DNA from: Pseudidiomarina woesei
GTDB taxonomy: Bacteria; Pseudomonadota; Gammaproteobacteria; Enterobacterales; Alteromonadaceae
Reading direction: 5' to 3'
NCBI RefSeq assembly: GCF_001418345.1
Contig: NZ_LIPW01000012.1
Coordinates: forward strand, 1 to 48,362
DNA: 48,362 nt
Shown here: positions 15,434-24,422 of the stretch, piece by piece
Layout of the letters: every line of letters begins with the position of its first letter
Numbering within the stretch: the stretch's first letter is position 1
The notes under the pieces: model-generated
The model's input: the letters and a program-made list of their open reading frames with translations, nothing else
The model's database searches: none
What the model was told of the DNA's origin: nothing
Made by a program: the position numbers and the translations under genes

Positions 15434-15904
15434 ATGAACGAAAACTACTTACTCAAGCTTTATCATAAAACCTTAAAACTACCCTTTGGCCGCGCGTTGT
15501 TTTCGCGCATTTTTGCCAAGAAAGCACCGTATTTTAGCACCATAAAACCAACCATTGCTGACTTAAAGCCTAATTACTGCGAGTTAACCTTCAAAAAGCG
15601 CAAAGCCGTGCAAAATCATATTGGCACTGTGCATGCCATTGCTTTGTGTAATGGCCTTGAAATGGCGATGGGAGCCCTTGCGGAAGCGTCGATACCCAAG
15701 CACCTACGGTGGATACCCAAAGGCATGACAGTAACCTATACCGCCAAAGCTGATAGCGATATTCGAATTGTTGCCAGCGCTGATGAAAATGCTTGGAAAC
15801 CGGGTGATTTACCTGTGCTTGTGCAAGGCTTTCGTGCTGACGGTACCTTGGTTATTGACGGTGTGATTACGATTTATATTTCTGAAAAACCGACGCGCAA
15901 ATAG
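15434..15904 (+). CDS. DUF4442 hotdog-fold protein
   Basis: The 156-residue protein matches DUF4442, a hotdog-fold thioesterase-like family. Visible features are FSTIKPTIADLKPNYCELTFKKRKAVQNHIGTVHA, NGLEMAMGALAEA and PKGMTVTYTAKA. Thioesterase substrates for this branch are unknown. The ATG at 15434 lies 12 nt after GGAG; a TTG at 15416 overlaps that GGAG and is less likely. It probably continues the transcript from pldA, 42 nt upstream. Confidence 0.85.
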   Translation: MNENYLLKLYHKTLKLPFGRALFSRIFAKKAPYFSTIKPTIADLKPNYCELTFKKRKAVQNHIGTVHAIALCNGLEMAMGALAEASIPKHLRWIPKGMTVTYTAKADSDIRIVASADENAWKPGDLPVLVQGFRADGTLVIDGVITIYISEKPTRK

Positions 15905-15930
15905 TGCTGCGAAAGTTAACGGCCCGCCGG

Positions 15931-16503
15931 TTACTCAGAGGCCAATGCCAGTAACTCACGCTCTATGGCGAACACATGATCATCGTGTTCGCCAAGCTCG
16001 CGCAGGGCCTCGGCTAATTTTAATAAGTACTCATCATTAGGGCCGCTTGGGCCGTGCGAGTTGGCAATATGCTGGGCAATCTGTGTTGCTGAAGCGTCGC
16101 CCAAAAACGCCGCGTTATCGGGGCCGGCAATATAAACCAACCCTTCCACTGAGCCGGGCTCATTAAGCCATTCAAACTCAGTAAAAATGCGCAAGTAACC
16201 ATTTTTTTCACGATGATCTAGGTGCGCAAATACGTCTGGTGTGACTTCATACGCCATACCCGCGCACACGGCTTCAGGCGCTTCAATAAGCGTGGCAACG
16301 CGACCCGGGTTATCGGGCGTACCGCGGTGATCGTGTGACCCTTGCCAAAACCGCCGAACCCAACCACGAATACGCGCTGGTTTGCGTTGTATAAAAGGGA
16401 AATCTGCTTCATAAATCAAAGACCCATAACCAAACAGCCACACTGATTTCAGGTGGTCTAACGGCTGGCGCTGCTGATTTAATGCAATAGTGTTGTGTGA
16501 CAT
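15931..16503 (-). CDS. chaC: ChaC-type gamma-glutamylcyclotransferase
   Basis: The 190-residue product has the ChaC signature GYGSLIYEADFPF at 25-37, followed by RFWQGSHDHRGTP and PGRVATL. The catalytic glutamate is probably Glu99 in HREKNGY. ChaC enzymes split gamma-glutamyl bonds in glutathione, releasing 5-oxoproline and Cys-Gly. It is convergent with the DUF4442 gene and divergent from the next methyltransferase-like gene. Confidence 0.92.
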   Translation of the reverse strand: MSHNTIALNQQRQPLDHLKSVWLFGYGSLIYEADFPFIQRKPARIRGWVRRFWQGSHDHRGTPDNPGRVATLIEAPEAVCAGMAYEVTPDVFAHLDHREKNGYLRIFTEFEWLNEPGSVEGLVYIAGPDNAAFLGDASATQIAQHIANSHGPSGPNDEYLLKLAEALRELGEHDDHVFAIERELLALASE

Positions 16504-16546
16504 AGGCAGCTATTTTAACACTTCTTCACTAGCACAGGAAAACGGT

Positions 16547-17008
16547 ATGCAAAAACTTGAGTTGAAAGTACCACCGGTAGCGGTGGTTGCCATTATTGCT
16601 GGTTTCATGGCGTTAACCTCGCGCCTGCTGCCCATGCAACCTTGGCACTTTACCGATGCCAAGGCTCTTGCGTTTGCTTTGGTAACCGCCGGTGCCTTTA
16701 TTGCCGTGGCTGGAGTGATAGCGTTTCGCCAGGCCAAAACGACCGTCAACCCAATGAAGCCAGAAGAGAGTTCTGAAATTGTTCAAACTGGTATTTATCG
16801 TTTTACGCGTAACCCAATGTACTTGGGTTTTCTGCTGGCGTTAGCTGGTTGGGGTGTGTGGTTAGCAAGCCTGCCGGCATTCATGTGGTTAATTATTTAT
16901 GTGTTGTATATGAATCGCTTTCAAATTACTCCTGAGGAGCGCATATTAGAGCAGCATTTTGGCGCCCAATATATAACCTACAGAAAGCGAGTGCGGCGCT
17001 GGTTTTAA
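16547..17008 (+). CDS. isoprenylcysteine carboxyl methyltransferase-like membrane protein
   Basis: The 153-residue protein has four to five hydrophobic helices. Its C-terminal signature is GIYRFTRNPMYLGFLLALAGWG, then ITPEERILEQHFGAQYITYRKRVRRWF, the SAM-binding end shared by ICMT and PEMT/NnrU-type methyltransferases. The bacterial substrate is unknown; lipids are likely. The ATG at 16547 follows AGGA (16536-16539). A longer frame from 16490 would start inside the chaC 5-prime end. Confidence 0.87.
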   Translation: MQKLELKVPPVAVVAIIAGFMALTSRLLPMQPWHFTDAKALAFALVTAGAFIAVAGVIAFRQAKTTVNPMKPEESSEIVQTGIYRFTRNPMYLGFLLALAGWGVWLASLPAFMWLIIYVLYMNRFQITPEERILEQHFGAQYITYRKRVRRWF

Positions 17009-17058
17009 CGGGTATTCAATGCTATACGTTAAGTGAACACAAACAAAAGAGGTGCCAT

Positions 17059-19650
17059 TTGCGAAACATAAAAAGCATATCGTTTTTTGCGTTAGTCGCT
17101 TGTCTATGTTTCGGTCAAGCCTCTTTTGCCTACAACGTTGAAGCTGAACCTCAAGTTATTCGTGTAGGCGTTTATGAAAACCCACCTAAAATTATGTTTG
17201 AAAATGGCCAAGTTTCGGGCCTTTTCGGCGATATTTTACAAGAAATAGCTTTTCGAGAAGGTTGGCACATTGAGCCAATTACCTGCGAATGGAATGCGTG
17301 CTTACAGTTGCTTAAAGCTGGCGAAATTGACTTAATGCCCGATGTGGCACTGAATCAACAACGCGATGAAAGCTTTATTTTTCACCAAACACCGGTATTG
17401 CACTCGTGGTCGCAGTTATATGGCAAACGTTCATTAAAAGTATCGAGCTTGCTTGATCTTGAAGGTGTGCGCATTGCGGTTTTAGAAGACTCTATACAAC
17501 AAGCGTATTTGGCTGACATTGCGAGAAATTTTGGCTTGCAGGTAGAATTTGTTGCGGTGCGCTCATTTGAGCAAGGTTTTCAGGCGGTGCTGGCAAACCA
17601 AGCCGATGTGGTTGCGTCAAACCACTTATATGGTGATCGTCGTGCACGAGAACTTGATCTAGAACCCACGCCGGTGATGTTTCAGCCTAGTCGATTGTAT
17701 TTTGTTAGCGGCAACGCTCAATTGCAGAGTGTTATTAATACCATCGAGACGTATATCAGTGACTGGCGAGGTGACGCACACTCACCGTTTTACCAAATTC
17801 TGCAGCGCTGGCGTGCCATGCCTTCCGATGCTCCTGCGTTTCCTTATGCCTTAATTACCTTGCTTGGCAGTGTACTGCTGTTGGTTTTTGCTACCGTGCT
17901 ATGGCTACGCAGACGCGTCAAACAACGCACTCTTGAGCTGGCGCATAGTGAGTTAAAGCTAAACACCATTCTTGATTCGGTAGAGGCTTATATTTATATC
18001 AAAGACAAAAATCTTCGGTATGAATATGCCAATAAAAAAGTGTGTGATTATTTAGGAACCACCACAGACAAAATTATCGGCCAGTCGGATGCTGCTTTTT
18101 TCAATAAAAAAACCTGTGAGCACTTACGCGAGAGCGATTTACGGGTAATTCACCAAGGTGAGCGCGTAGCAGATGAAGAGAATAACGTGACTGCCGATGG
18201 CAGTATGCGTCACTTTTTATCCGTAAAAATTCCGCTACGTAATGCACATGGAGAGGTTTATGCACTGTGCGGTATCTCCACCGATATCACCGATCACATC
18301 AGCATTAAAGAATCGCTCAATCATTTAGAGTATTACGATGCAATTACAGGCTTGGCGAATCGCAAGTTACTGCTACAAAACTTAGAACATGCCTTGGCAA
18401 GTTCTAATCGAACCGGCTACGAAGGCGCTCTGGTTAGCATAGACTTAACCCATTTCACCATTATAAATGACACCTTGGGGCACGCAGCCGGCGACCAAGT
18501 GCTACAGCAAGTGGCACAGCGTATTCGTAGTAGCATTGACGACACAGACACCGCCGCACGTTTAGGTTCTGATGATTTTGTAGTGATTTTGGAAGACTTA
18601 AGTCGTGACCCAGAACAAGCCGTATTAGCGGCTCGAAATTGGGCGCGAGAACTGCTCGTAGCGCTTGCAGAGCCTTATGTGCTGGGCGACATAACCCATA
18701 GCACAACTGCATGTATTGGTGTCACCATGTTCTCGGACAGTCAACATAGCGTGGCTGGGTTGCTTAAAAACGCCGACTTAGCCATTGCTGAAGCGAAAGC
18801 TCAAGGTGCCGAGTCCATTCGGTTCTTCAACCCAGCAATGCAAGAGTCTATTAACCGCCGTATGTTAATTGAATCGGCGTTACGGCGGGCGGTGAAAAAT
18901 AACGAACTTGAGCTGTATATGCAGCCGCAAGTGAATGAGGACCGTGAAGTTATCGCCGGTGAATTATTGCTACGCTGGACCGACCCAGACCTTGGAATTG
19001 TCTCGCCGGTTGAGTTTATTCCTGTGGCTGAGTCAAGCGGCCTGATAGTGCCGTTAGGTAGTTGGGTAATAGAACAAGCCTGCAGTATTTTGCAGCAATG
19101 GCAAGCGCACGATGCGCTCAAACACATGCCATTGGCGGTTAATATTAGCCCGCGACAATTCCGACATAGTCACTTTGTGACGCATATTGAGCGCTGCTTA
19201 CAGGCTATGCAAATTCCACCTGGGTTGCTTGAACTTGAAATTACCGAAGGTTTACTTATTGATAATATTGATATCACGGTGAAGCGTTTGGCGCGCTTGG
19301 GCGAACTAGGTGTGCGTTTTTCGCTGGATGACTTCGGAACGGGCTATGCTTCGTTGGCGTATTTGAAAAAATTACCGCTGTACCAATTAAAAATTGATCA
19401 AAGCTTTGTGCGTGACATGCTTACCGATGTCAACGACGACGTGATTACCACCACAATTATTGGGTTAGGTAACAACCTGAACTTATCGGTCATTGCCGAA
19501 GGGGTAGAAACAAAAGCCCAGTTGGAGCATTTACGAAATTTAGGTTGCCATAAGTTTCAGGGTTACTTGTTCGGCCGGCCTCAGCCTATTAGTTACTGGC
19601 AAAGCCGGCTTGAACAAAGCAAGACATTACAAGAAGACACTTCGGTTTAG
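17059..19650 (+). CDS. periplasmic-binding/PAS/GGDEF/EAL c-di-GMP protein
   Basis: The 863-residue receptor starts with TTG at 17059, 5 nt after AAGAGG. A signal peptide precedes a periplasmic solute-binding (SBP_bac_3) domain to about residue 250. One transmembrane helix follows at about 262-284, then PAS (about 297-415), GGDEF (about 420-585) and EAL (about 605-850). The cyclase signature is degenerate: LGSDDF near residue 502 in place of GGDEF, so it is probably not a cyclase. The EAL domain has ELLLRW, NISPRQF, ELEITE, DDFGTG and IAEGVET, so c-di-GMP phosphodiesterase activity is likely. The ligand sensed is unknown. It lies shortly upstream of a possible polysaccharide module. Confidence 0.92.
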   Translation: MRNIKSISFFALVACLCFGQASFAYNVEAEPQVIRVGVYENPPKIMFENGQVSGLFGDILQEIAFREGWHIEPITCEWNACLQLLKAGEIDLMPDVALNQQRDESFIFHQTPVLHSWSQLYGKRSLKVSSLLDLEGVRIAVLEDSIQQAYLADIARNFGLQVEFVAVRSFEQGFQAVLANQADVVASNHLYGDRRARELDLEPTPVMFQPSRLYFVSGNAQLQSVINTIETYISDWRGDAHSPFYQILQRWRAMPSDAPAFPYALITLLGSVLLLVFATVLWLRRRVKQRTLELAHSELKLNTILDSVEAYIYIKDKNLRYEYANKKVCDYLGTTTDKIIGQSDAAFFNKKTCEHLRESDLRVIHQGERVADEENNVTADGSMRHFLSVKIPLRNAHGEVYALCGISTDITDHISIKESLNHLEYYDAITGLANRKLLLQNLEHALASSNRTGYEGALVSIDLTHFTIINDTLGHAAGDQVLQQVAQRIRSSIDDTDTAARLGSDDFVVILEDLSRDPEQAVLAARNWARELLVALAEPYVLGDITHSTTACIGVTMFSDSQHSVAGLLKNADLAIAEAKAQGAESIRFFNPAMQESINRRMLIESALRRAVKNNELELYMQPQVNEDREVIAGELLLRWTDPDLGIVSPVEFIPVAESSGLIVPLGSWVIEQACSILQQWQAHDALKHMPLAVNISPRQFRHSHFVTHIERCLQAMQIPPGLLELEITEGLLIDNIDITVKRLARLGELGVRFSLDDFGTGYASLAYLKKLPLYQLKIDQSFVRDMLTDVNDDVITTTIIGLGNNLNLSVIAEGVETKAQLEHLRNLGCHKFQGYLFGRPQPISYWQSRLEQSKTLQEDTSV

Positions 19651-20651
19651 CGAGCCGGCGGGACTAATTTCTCTAGGCTCGCCGGGGTGATGCGCATGAT
19701 CATGCTGCGTAGCGGGTGCCAAAATACCGACACCAACAGAAGCCCAAAGCCAATCACCACGCCAATAATTGCTGCGCCTAAGTTAACCACACCAAAGCTA
19801 GTTAACAGCGCTGCGAATACATAAATCACATAGGATAAAGCCGATACCATTAGCGCGCGGCGGTCAAGAATGAGTGATAACGCACTTAAGCCAAGGTACA
19901 GAACTAAAGTAATAAGCGCTTGTGCTACGCTCACTTCAAAATCACTGTCGGCAATGGTAACAAATATGGGGTGAACTAATAACGGAGCGGCCAGTAAATG
20001 TAGCCAAAAAGCGACATCAGAATGGCGCGACTGGCGCAGTCTGTCTTGGCTATCCCACCACAAGGCAATGGCAAACACGACTACACCGGAAATAAAAATA
20101 AGTACCTTTATCAAAGTGTCAGAAAAATCAAACACCAAGCTGGCCGACGAAATCACAATGCCAATAACCGTGGCAAGGCCGGCAGCAAGAGTAATAGGCA
20201 CTTTAAAGCGGTACCAGTGTGCCGCAGCCACAGCCGCAGTTATTGCAAAAGCTAAGACAAAATAACCGCCATGCTCAGCGGACTTAGCGGCGAAGCCGGT
20301 CGCTATTGCATAATAAACGCCACCTAAACAAAAAAACATTAACACAATGGAAGGCAGCGCCATGCGGCGTTTTAGGGTGAAATATTCAGACAATCCCCAA
20401 GCCGCAGCGGCAACGATGAAACCACCCACAAAATCATCAATGGTGTTACCTAAGGTGCCCAATGCAAATAAGGCTAATACTGCTGCAATCACTACAAATA
20501 TGTCGTTAAACCCTGTAACCAGCCGAAAATGTTCTTCATCCTGTAGGGTGGAATGACGTTTTTGTTGCACAAAATCTCGAAACGCATTGATATTCTGTTC
20601 GGTTAATACTCCGCGTTCAACAGCGCTGTTGAGATCGTCATCGGTGTACAT
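19647..20651 (-). CDS. multi-pass membrane protein, DUF2157-like
   Basis: The N-terminal soluble segment (YTDDDLNSAVERGVLTEQNINAFRDFV) resembles the start of DUF2157-type membrane proteins. About ten hydrophobic helices follow. Function is unknown. The start at 20651 has GAGG 5 nt upstream. An ATG at 20684 would add a His-rich 11-residue leader but has no ribosome site. The 3-prime end overlaps the convergent GGDEF-EAL gene by 4 nt, and no terminator was seen between them. Confidence 0.7.
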   Translation of the reverse strand: MYTDDDLNSAVERGVLTEQNINAFRDFVQQKRHSTLQDEEHFRLVTGFNDIFVVIAAVLALFALGTLGNTIDDFVGGFIVAAAAWGLSEYFTLKRRMALPSIVLMFFCLGGVYYAIATGFAAKSAEHGGYFVLAFAITAAVAAAHWYRFKVPITLAAGLATVIGIVISSASLVFDFSDTLIKVLIFISGVVVFAIALWWDSQDRLRQSRHSDVAFWLHLLAAPLLVHPIFVTIADSDFEVSVAQALITLVLYLGLSALSLILDRRALMVSALSYVIYVFAALLTSFGVVNLGAAIIGVVIGFGLLLVSVFWHPLRSMIMRITPASLEKLVPPAR

Positions 20652-20795
20652 ATGCACCTCGTGGTTATGATTATGTTGATTCATATATTGGCATTAGGGT
20701 GTGACTGAAACAAGTAGGTTGGCTGAGTTAATAATTGAGCTCGTTACAACTCTTTGCTACCTTTAATTAATTGTTATGAAACATTAGGTTGAATA

Positions 20796-21182
20796 ATGAA
20801 TCATAAAAAACAGATTCTTGTAGCTGAACATGACACCACCCTTCGCGAGCTGTTGGAATATTTGTTGCAACGCCAAGGTTACGCGATTGAAAGCGTAAGC
20901 GACGGTGAATTTGCCAAACGCCAATTGATGAGTCACAAAACCTATGACTTGGTTATTCTCGATTTATTATTACCGATAGTTTCCGGTAGCCAATTATTAA
21001 AATGGCTGCGCGATTATGAGACACATCGCCACATGCCAGTGCTGATATTAACTGACTTGCAGGACGACGATGATATTGCTGATGCACTTGATGCCGGTGC
21101 AGATGATTACATGATAAAGCCGTTTCAGCCTAAAGAATTGCAAGCTCGTATTCGCAAGCTTTTGCGCATAAAAAAGGACTAA
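20796..21182 (+). CDS. stand-alone CheY-like response regulator
   Basis: The 128-residue product is a single receiver domain with no output domain. The phospho-acceptor is Asp56 (LVILDLLLP), with the Thr in VLILTDL and the Lys in MIKPF. The acidic pair normally found after the first strand reads Glu11-His12, so one Mg ligand is replaced. It is the first gene of a four-gene unit and ends 3 nt before the next ATG. It may gate polysaccharide synthesis by protein contact. No cognate kinase is adjacent. Confidence 0.9.
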   Translation: MNHKKQILVAEHDTTLRELLEYLLQRQGYAIESVSDGEFAKRQLMSHKTYDLVILDLLLPIVSGSQLLKWLRDYETHRHMPVLILTDLQDDDDIADALDAGADDYMIKPFQPKELQARIRKLLRIKKD

Positions 21183-21185
21183 AAT

Positions 21186-21950
21186 ATGGTGCGCTTGTTG
21201 TTAATGGTAACTCTGCTAAGCGTAAGTGTCAGTTATACCGCCCAAAGTGAAGAGCGGAAACAGCAAGCTCTAGAGCTGAGTTTAGGCTCAGAGCAATTGA
21301 GCGATAATTATCAAAGTTGGCAACTTGCGGCACTGCAATATGAGCAACAATTCAATACAGATACTTTGGCGTATGCGCGGCTTCAAAACACCAAACGTTT
21401 TGGTCAACGTGATAACGAATGGACACTTGGCACCTACTACAATATTAATTCGCTATGGCAAACCCATATTGAGCTGTCGCATTCTCCTAGCCATCGCGTC
21501 CGCCCAGTTAATGCTGCGCAATTTTGGTTGTCACGTACTTTGGATAATGGGTTTATTGCCAGCGTTGGTTATCACCGAACCGACTGGGACCCTACAGTCA
21601 GCCAAGGCTTTAGCGGCCGAATTGAACGCTATGTTGGCGCTTGGCGCTGGGCCTATACGTTACGTCGCGATGCACTCAATGGTGCCGCCCAAAATGGCTT
21701 ATCCCATCAACTAACGCTGAGCCGATATTACCGTGAGCATAGCCATATCTCGTTGGCGTTGTCGGCGGGAGAAGAACTTGAAAAAATAAACCCAACAGAC
21801 GTGGTTATCACTAACGTTAAGGGGGTTGCCATTTACGGATTGCATTACTCTAGTAACGATTGGGGTTGGCGTTGGTCTGTTAGCTTCAATCAACAGGGCG
21901 ACTATTATGATCGCGCAGGAGCACAACTTGGCCTCCGATACCGCTTCTGA
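21186..21950 (+). CDS. YaiO-family outer-membrane beta-barrel protein
   Basis: The 254-residue exported protein has a signal peptide (MVRLLLMVTLLSVSVSYTAQSEE) and many amphipathic strands of 9-11 residues with aromatic girdles. It ends in GLRYRF with a terminal Phe, as outer-membrane barrels do. The pattern fits the YaiO family, which is often found with polysaccharide genes. It lacks the N-terminal TPR region seen in some relatives. Its last codons overlap the HEAT gene's start region. It probably forms the outer-membrane part of the module. Confidence 0.78.
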   Translation: MVRLLLMVTLLSVSVSYTAQSEERKQQALELSLGSEQLSDNYQSWQLAALQYEQQFNTDTLAYARLQNTKRFGQRDNEWTLGTYYNINSLWQTHIELSHSPSHRVRPVNAAQFWLSRTLDNGFIASVGYHRTDWDPTVSQGFSGRIERYVGAWRWAYTLRRDALNGAAQNGLSHQLTLSRYYREHSHISLALSAGEELEKINPTDVVITNVKGVAIYGLHYSSNDWGWRWSVSFNQQGDYYDRAGAQLGLRYRF

Positions 21951-23013
21951 AGCACTCCTTTATTGGTTAAACCTCATTACCGTTGGGGTGTTGCTGGCGG
22001 TGGTCGCTACCTTTGTGAGCCTGTTTTGGCTGCGCCTAAAACACCAAAAAGTCGCTGAGCAAGTAGCGCAGCGGCAAACCTACTGGCAACAGGTGCTATT
22101 TGAGGCCTGTGATCCCAAGCACTGTATTAAACTTGATTCGCAACGTCTACGAGAGCTAAAAGCTAATAAAGACATTTTTTTTTGGTTTATGCAAAAGTGG
22201 TCGCAAATGCATCAGTACGTGCGAGGTGATGCCGACGATGGTTTGCAGCAACTGGCTGATAGGCTTAAGCTTGAAACGCGCATTTTACGCCTAACAGATA
22301 CCCAAGATACACGGCTACTGATAGCTTGCTGCATTGCCTTGGGTGACATGCAAAAATTAAGTTCACAAGCAGTTATTCGGCTGGTTGAGCTTACTGACCA
22401 CAAAAGTGGCATGGTGGTGCTGACGGCCTTGCGCGCGCTCATGCGTTATGACGCTCCGTTAGCGTTACCGTTGCTACTGAAAAACGTACAGCACATTGCC
22501 CCAGAACGATTGGTATCTATACTGCGCGAGTGCCCACCGAGGTTATTATCGGAGCAAGTTTCGCAAACAATTTTGCGAGATAATCCGAAATACGCAAGTT
22601 ACCTTTTAAAAGTCATAAAAGGTATGGATCTGAACGTATCAGACACATTTGTCATGCAAACCTTACAACGTTTTGCCGATAGCGACGACATTATTGCCGC
22701 CACAATAGGGTTAATTCAGTCACCTAAATTACTGCCGTTAGTACGTCAGCATACCAAGCACCCAGCTGAAGCCGTTCGAATTCAAGCAACGTCGACACTG
22801 GCGCGCTTAGCGCAACCTGCAGATATCGAGTTACTCTGGCAGTTGGTTTGCGATAAGTCATGGTGGGTGCGCTACCGTGCTGCAGAAGGGCTTTTTGAAC
22901 AACCCCAGTTAGCGCGATCAGAAATTATGGCGCGTGCGGCACAGCTTACTGACGAATATGGCAAAACTATGATCGCGCAAATTGCTGCGGAGACTCACTA
23001 TGGACGCATTTGA
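21928..23013 (+). CDS. membrane-anchored HEAT-repeat protein
   Basis: One N-terminal transmembrane helix (NLITVGVLLAVVATFVSLFWL) is followed by about 300 residues of helical HEAT-like repeats: LIACCIALGDMQKLSSQAVIRLVEL, MVVLTALRALMRYDAPLALPLLL, VRIQATSTLARLAQPADIELLW, and WWVRYRAAEGLFEQPQLA. I favour the TTG at 21928, which has AGGAG 6 nt upstream; an in-frame ATG at 21907 has only a weak site. The first 23 nt overlap the YaiO gene and the last 14 nt overlap the glycosyltransferase. It is probably a scaffold for the synthase. Confidence 0.78.
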   Translation: MASDTASEALLYWLNLITVGVLLAVVATFVSLFWLRLKHQKVAEQVAQRQTYWQQVLFEACDPKHCIKLDSQRLRELKANKDIFFWFMQKWSQMHQYVRGDADDGLQQLADRLKLETRILRLTDTQDTRLLIACCIALGDMQKLSSQAVIRLVELTDHKSGMVVLTALRALMRYDAPLALPLLLKNVQHIAPERLVSILRECPPRLLSEQVSQTILRDNPKYASYLLKVIKGMDLNVSDTFVMQTLQRFADSDDIIAATIGLIQSPKLLPLVRQHTKHPAEAVRIQATSTLARLAQPADIELLWQLVCDKSWWVRYRAAEGLFEQPQLARSEIMARAAQLTDEYGKTMIAQIAAETHYGRI

Positions 23014-24415
23014 TAAAGCCGACTGGATAGCTATTGCTCAAGTTGTATTCATTGGTTACTTCGCTATTTTGACCTTCGTTTATTTATTGCTGAACATAAT
23101 GAGCTACGTTGTCATTCGGCAATACATGAAAGACTATGACAATAATTTGTTGCCAGAGAGTTATGGGCCCTTGCTTCCGCCCGTCTCGGTAATCGTGCCA
23201 GCATACAACGAGTCGGCAAATATTATCGCCTCGGTAAAAAGTATTCTGCAATTAGACTATGCACGCTATGAAGTGATTGTGGTAAACGACGGCTCAAAAG
23301 ATGACACCTTAGCCAAGCTTAAGCACGAGTTCGCGCTAGAGCTTTATACCGAAGCTTACCGACAGCAGGTTCCTTCCAAGCCAGTGATTGCGGTTTATCG
23401 TTCACGAAATTACCCACAACTACGGGTTATTGATAAAGCCAATGGCGGCAAAGCGGATGCACTAAACGCCGGCATAAATGCTTCACGGTATCCTTTGTTT
23501 TGTGCTGTGGACGCAGACTCTATTTTGCAACGAGATAGCTTGCAGCGTATTGTCCGCCCGTTTATTGATCGTCACGATACCGTTGCCGTTGGCGGCTCTA
23601 TTCGTGTGGCTAATGGCTCGGCAATTCGTCATGGCCTTCTTACGCGCGTCGGTATTCCCAAATCTTGGTTAGCGCGGTTTCAAATTGTCGAATACTTGCG
23701 CGCATTTTTGTTTGGGCGAATGGGGTGGTCACCCATTAATGGCATGTTGATTATTTCGGGAGCCTTTGGGCTTTTTCAAAAGCAGGCTGTGGTTGCTTGT
23801 GGTGGGTATCAAGCAGCTACTGTAGGCGAAGATATGGAGTTGGTTTTGCGTTTACATGCGCATTTTAAACAACGCAACAAGCCGTATCACATTGCGTTTA
23901 TTCCGGACCCCGTGTGCTGGACAGAAGCTCCTGAAGATATGGGTACCTTGCGAAATCAGCGCATTCGTTGGCAACGCGGGTTATTGGAAAGCTTGTTTAA
24001 AAACAAACGCATTATTACCTCACGCCAAGGTCGCGTTGCCGGCTGGGTTGCCTACCCATTCATGCTACTGTTTGAGGGGATGGGACCCTTAATTGAAGTG
24101 TTGGCGTACAGTTTGTCACTGTATTTTTTTATGACCGATGCGGTCGATATTTATTTTACCTTAGCTTTTGTCGTGGTGGCTTTTGGCTTTGGCATTTTAA
24201 TGTCGACATTTTCCCTTATTCTTGAGGAGCTTACATTTCGAACGTATACATCAAAACGGGCACTATTGGTGTTAATTTTTACTGCGGTGTTAGAGAACTT
24301 TGGTTATCGACAAATAAACAGCTGGTGGCGCGTGCGCGGCTTATGGCAGTGGTTGCGCGGTCGCAAACATAATTGGGGCGCCATGAAGCGTGTGGGGAGC
24401 ATTAACTCCCCATAA
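23000..24415 (+). CDS. processive family-2 glycosyltransferase, membrane bound
   Basis: The 471-residue protein starts at the ATG at 23000, 8 nt after GGAG. An N-terminal helix precedes a GT-A catalytic domain: VSVIVPAYNESANI, VVNDGSKDDT, KANGGKADALNAGIN, the DxD-type AVDADS near 170, GEDMEL and QRIRW near 320. Several C-terminal helices follow. The D, DxD, ED and QxxRW set marks processive synthases such as PgaC, BcsA and hyaluronan synthase. It probably polymerises and exports a glycan across the inner membrane. The sugar is unknown and no PilZ domain is fused. It is the last gene of the unit. Confidence 0.92.
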   Translation: MDAFDKADWIAIAQVVFIGYFAILTFVYLLLNIMSYVVIRQYMKDYDNNLLPESYGPLLPPVSVIVPAYNESANIIASVKSILQLDYARYEVIVVNDGSKDDTLAKLKHEFALELYTEAYRQQVPSKPVIAVYRSRNYPQLRVIDKANGGKADALNAGINASRYPLFCAVDADSILQRDSLQRIVRPFIDRHDTVAVGGSIRVANGSAIRHGLLTRVGIPKSWLARFQIVEYLRAFLFGRMGWSPINGMLIISGAFGLFQKQAVVACGGYQAATVGEDMELVLRLHAHFKQRNKPYHIAFIPDPVCWTEAPEDMGTLRNQRIRWQRGLLESLFKNKRIITSRQGRVAGWVAYPFMLLFEGMGPLIEVLAYSLSLYFFMTDAVDIYFTLAFVVVAFGFGILMSTFSLILEELTFRTYTSKRALLVLIFTAVLENFGYRQINSWWRVRGLWQWLRGRKHNWGAMKRVGSINSP

Positions 24416-24422
24416 CTGACTG

